In this document: piece after piece, positions 24,275 through 24,514 of the stretch
How the letters are laid out: every line of letters starts with the position of its first letter
Numbering within the stretch: position 1 is the stretch's first letter
Virus record (IMG/VR): IMGVR_UViG_3300046660_000781
Location: 1-24,514 of that record
Source: a virus
Length of the DNA stretch: 24,514 nt
Strand: one strand, 5' to 3'
Notes under the pieces: model-generated
What the model was told of the DNA's origin: nothing
The model's database searches: none
The model's input: the letters and a program-made list of their open reading frames with translations, nothing else
Position numbers and translations under genes: made by a program

Positions 24275-24514
24275 CTACTCGCTGACGAGCCAGAACTCGG
24301 CTTCTTCAAACATTTCCTCGACCAAACGATTTATCTTTTCTTTCTCTGTCTTCGTGCAGTCACTGTTAACGGCGTTAGCTTGCATCGGTTTAACGCGAAC
24401 ATCAGCAGCAGGGAATATCCCATGCACACGCTTTGTCAGTTCGGCCAGAATGAGGTCTTTGGCACCTGGTAAACCTTCCACATTGCGTTTGTCATAAACG
24501 AGTTCAACGTACAT
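24275..24514 (-). CDS. DinI-like SOS modulator
   Basis: This 79-residue protein matches the DinI family in length and layout: an N-terminal strand (YVELVYDKR), a helix (DLILAELTKRVHGIFP), a strand (DVRVKPMQANAV), and a C-terminal acidic helix (KEKINRLVEEMFEEAEFWLVSE, here split: KEKINRLVEEM, FEEAEFWLVSE) ending like E. coli DinI (WFVSE). DinI binds RecA filaments through this acidic helix and tunes LexA and UmuD cleavage. The ATG is the last base triplet of the window, so its promoter and any LexA box lie outside. It presumably modulates SOS timing together with the nearby umuDC. Confidence 0.92.
   Translation of the reverse strand: MYVELVYDKRNVEGLPGAKDLILAELTKRVHGIFPAADVRVKPMQANAVNSDCTKTEKEKINRLVEEMFEEAEFWLVSE

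Overview
The window is the late half of a siphovirus-type temperate phage genome, almost certainly a prophage in an enterobacterium. It pairs HK97-style packaging and head genes with a lambda-style tail operon. The host assignment is inferred from three things: lambda-family tail proteins M, L, K, I and J; UmuD and UmuC whose catalytic residues sit at the same positions as in Escherichia coli (UmuD C24/G25, S60, K97; UmuC D6, D101, E102); and a consensus E. coli-type LexA box. Genus cannot be fixed from this sequence.

Region 1 (1-7087, + strand) is packaging and head: small and large terminase, portal, ClpP-like maturation protease, HK97-fold capsid, head-tail connector, head closure protein, a tail-terminator-like protein and an HK97 gp10-like protein. 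Most joins overlap by 1-4 bases (TGATG, ATGA). The capsid keeps all three residues used for HK97 covalent cross-linking.

Region 2 (7121-19977, + strand) is the tail: tube, assembly chaperone with a programmed -1 frameshift, a 1108-residue tape measure, a lipoprotein moron with its own terminator, M, L, K, I, J, a further tail protein, and a tail fibre ending in a self-cleaving S74 chaperone. Intrinsic-terminator hairpins lie at 7598, 12053, 14485 and 18726 inside this operon, with a weaker hairpin after the capsid gene (5607), so full-length late transcription probably depends on antitermination.

Region 3 (20100-24514) is an accessory block dominated by the DNA-damage response. A LexA box drives umuDC (+ strand). 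Converging on it from the - strand are an SRAP/YedK-type abasic-site protein, a two-gene PIN-nuclease module, a small unknown gene and a DinI-like gene at the window edge. UmuDC (translesion synthesis), SRAP (abasic-site protection) and DinI (modulator of RecA and UmuD processing) would form a damage-tolerance cassette. The PIN nuclease and its overlapping 238-residue partner look like a non-standard toxin-antitoxin or defence pair, with a 28-bp palindrome just upstream that could be its operator. This pair is the least explained part of the window.

Gene-free stretches are all shorter than 300 bases. I saw no tRNA, rRNA, CRISPR array, insertion sequence, integrase or attachment site.
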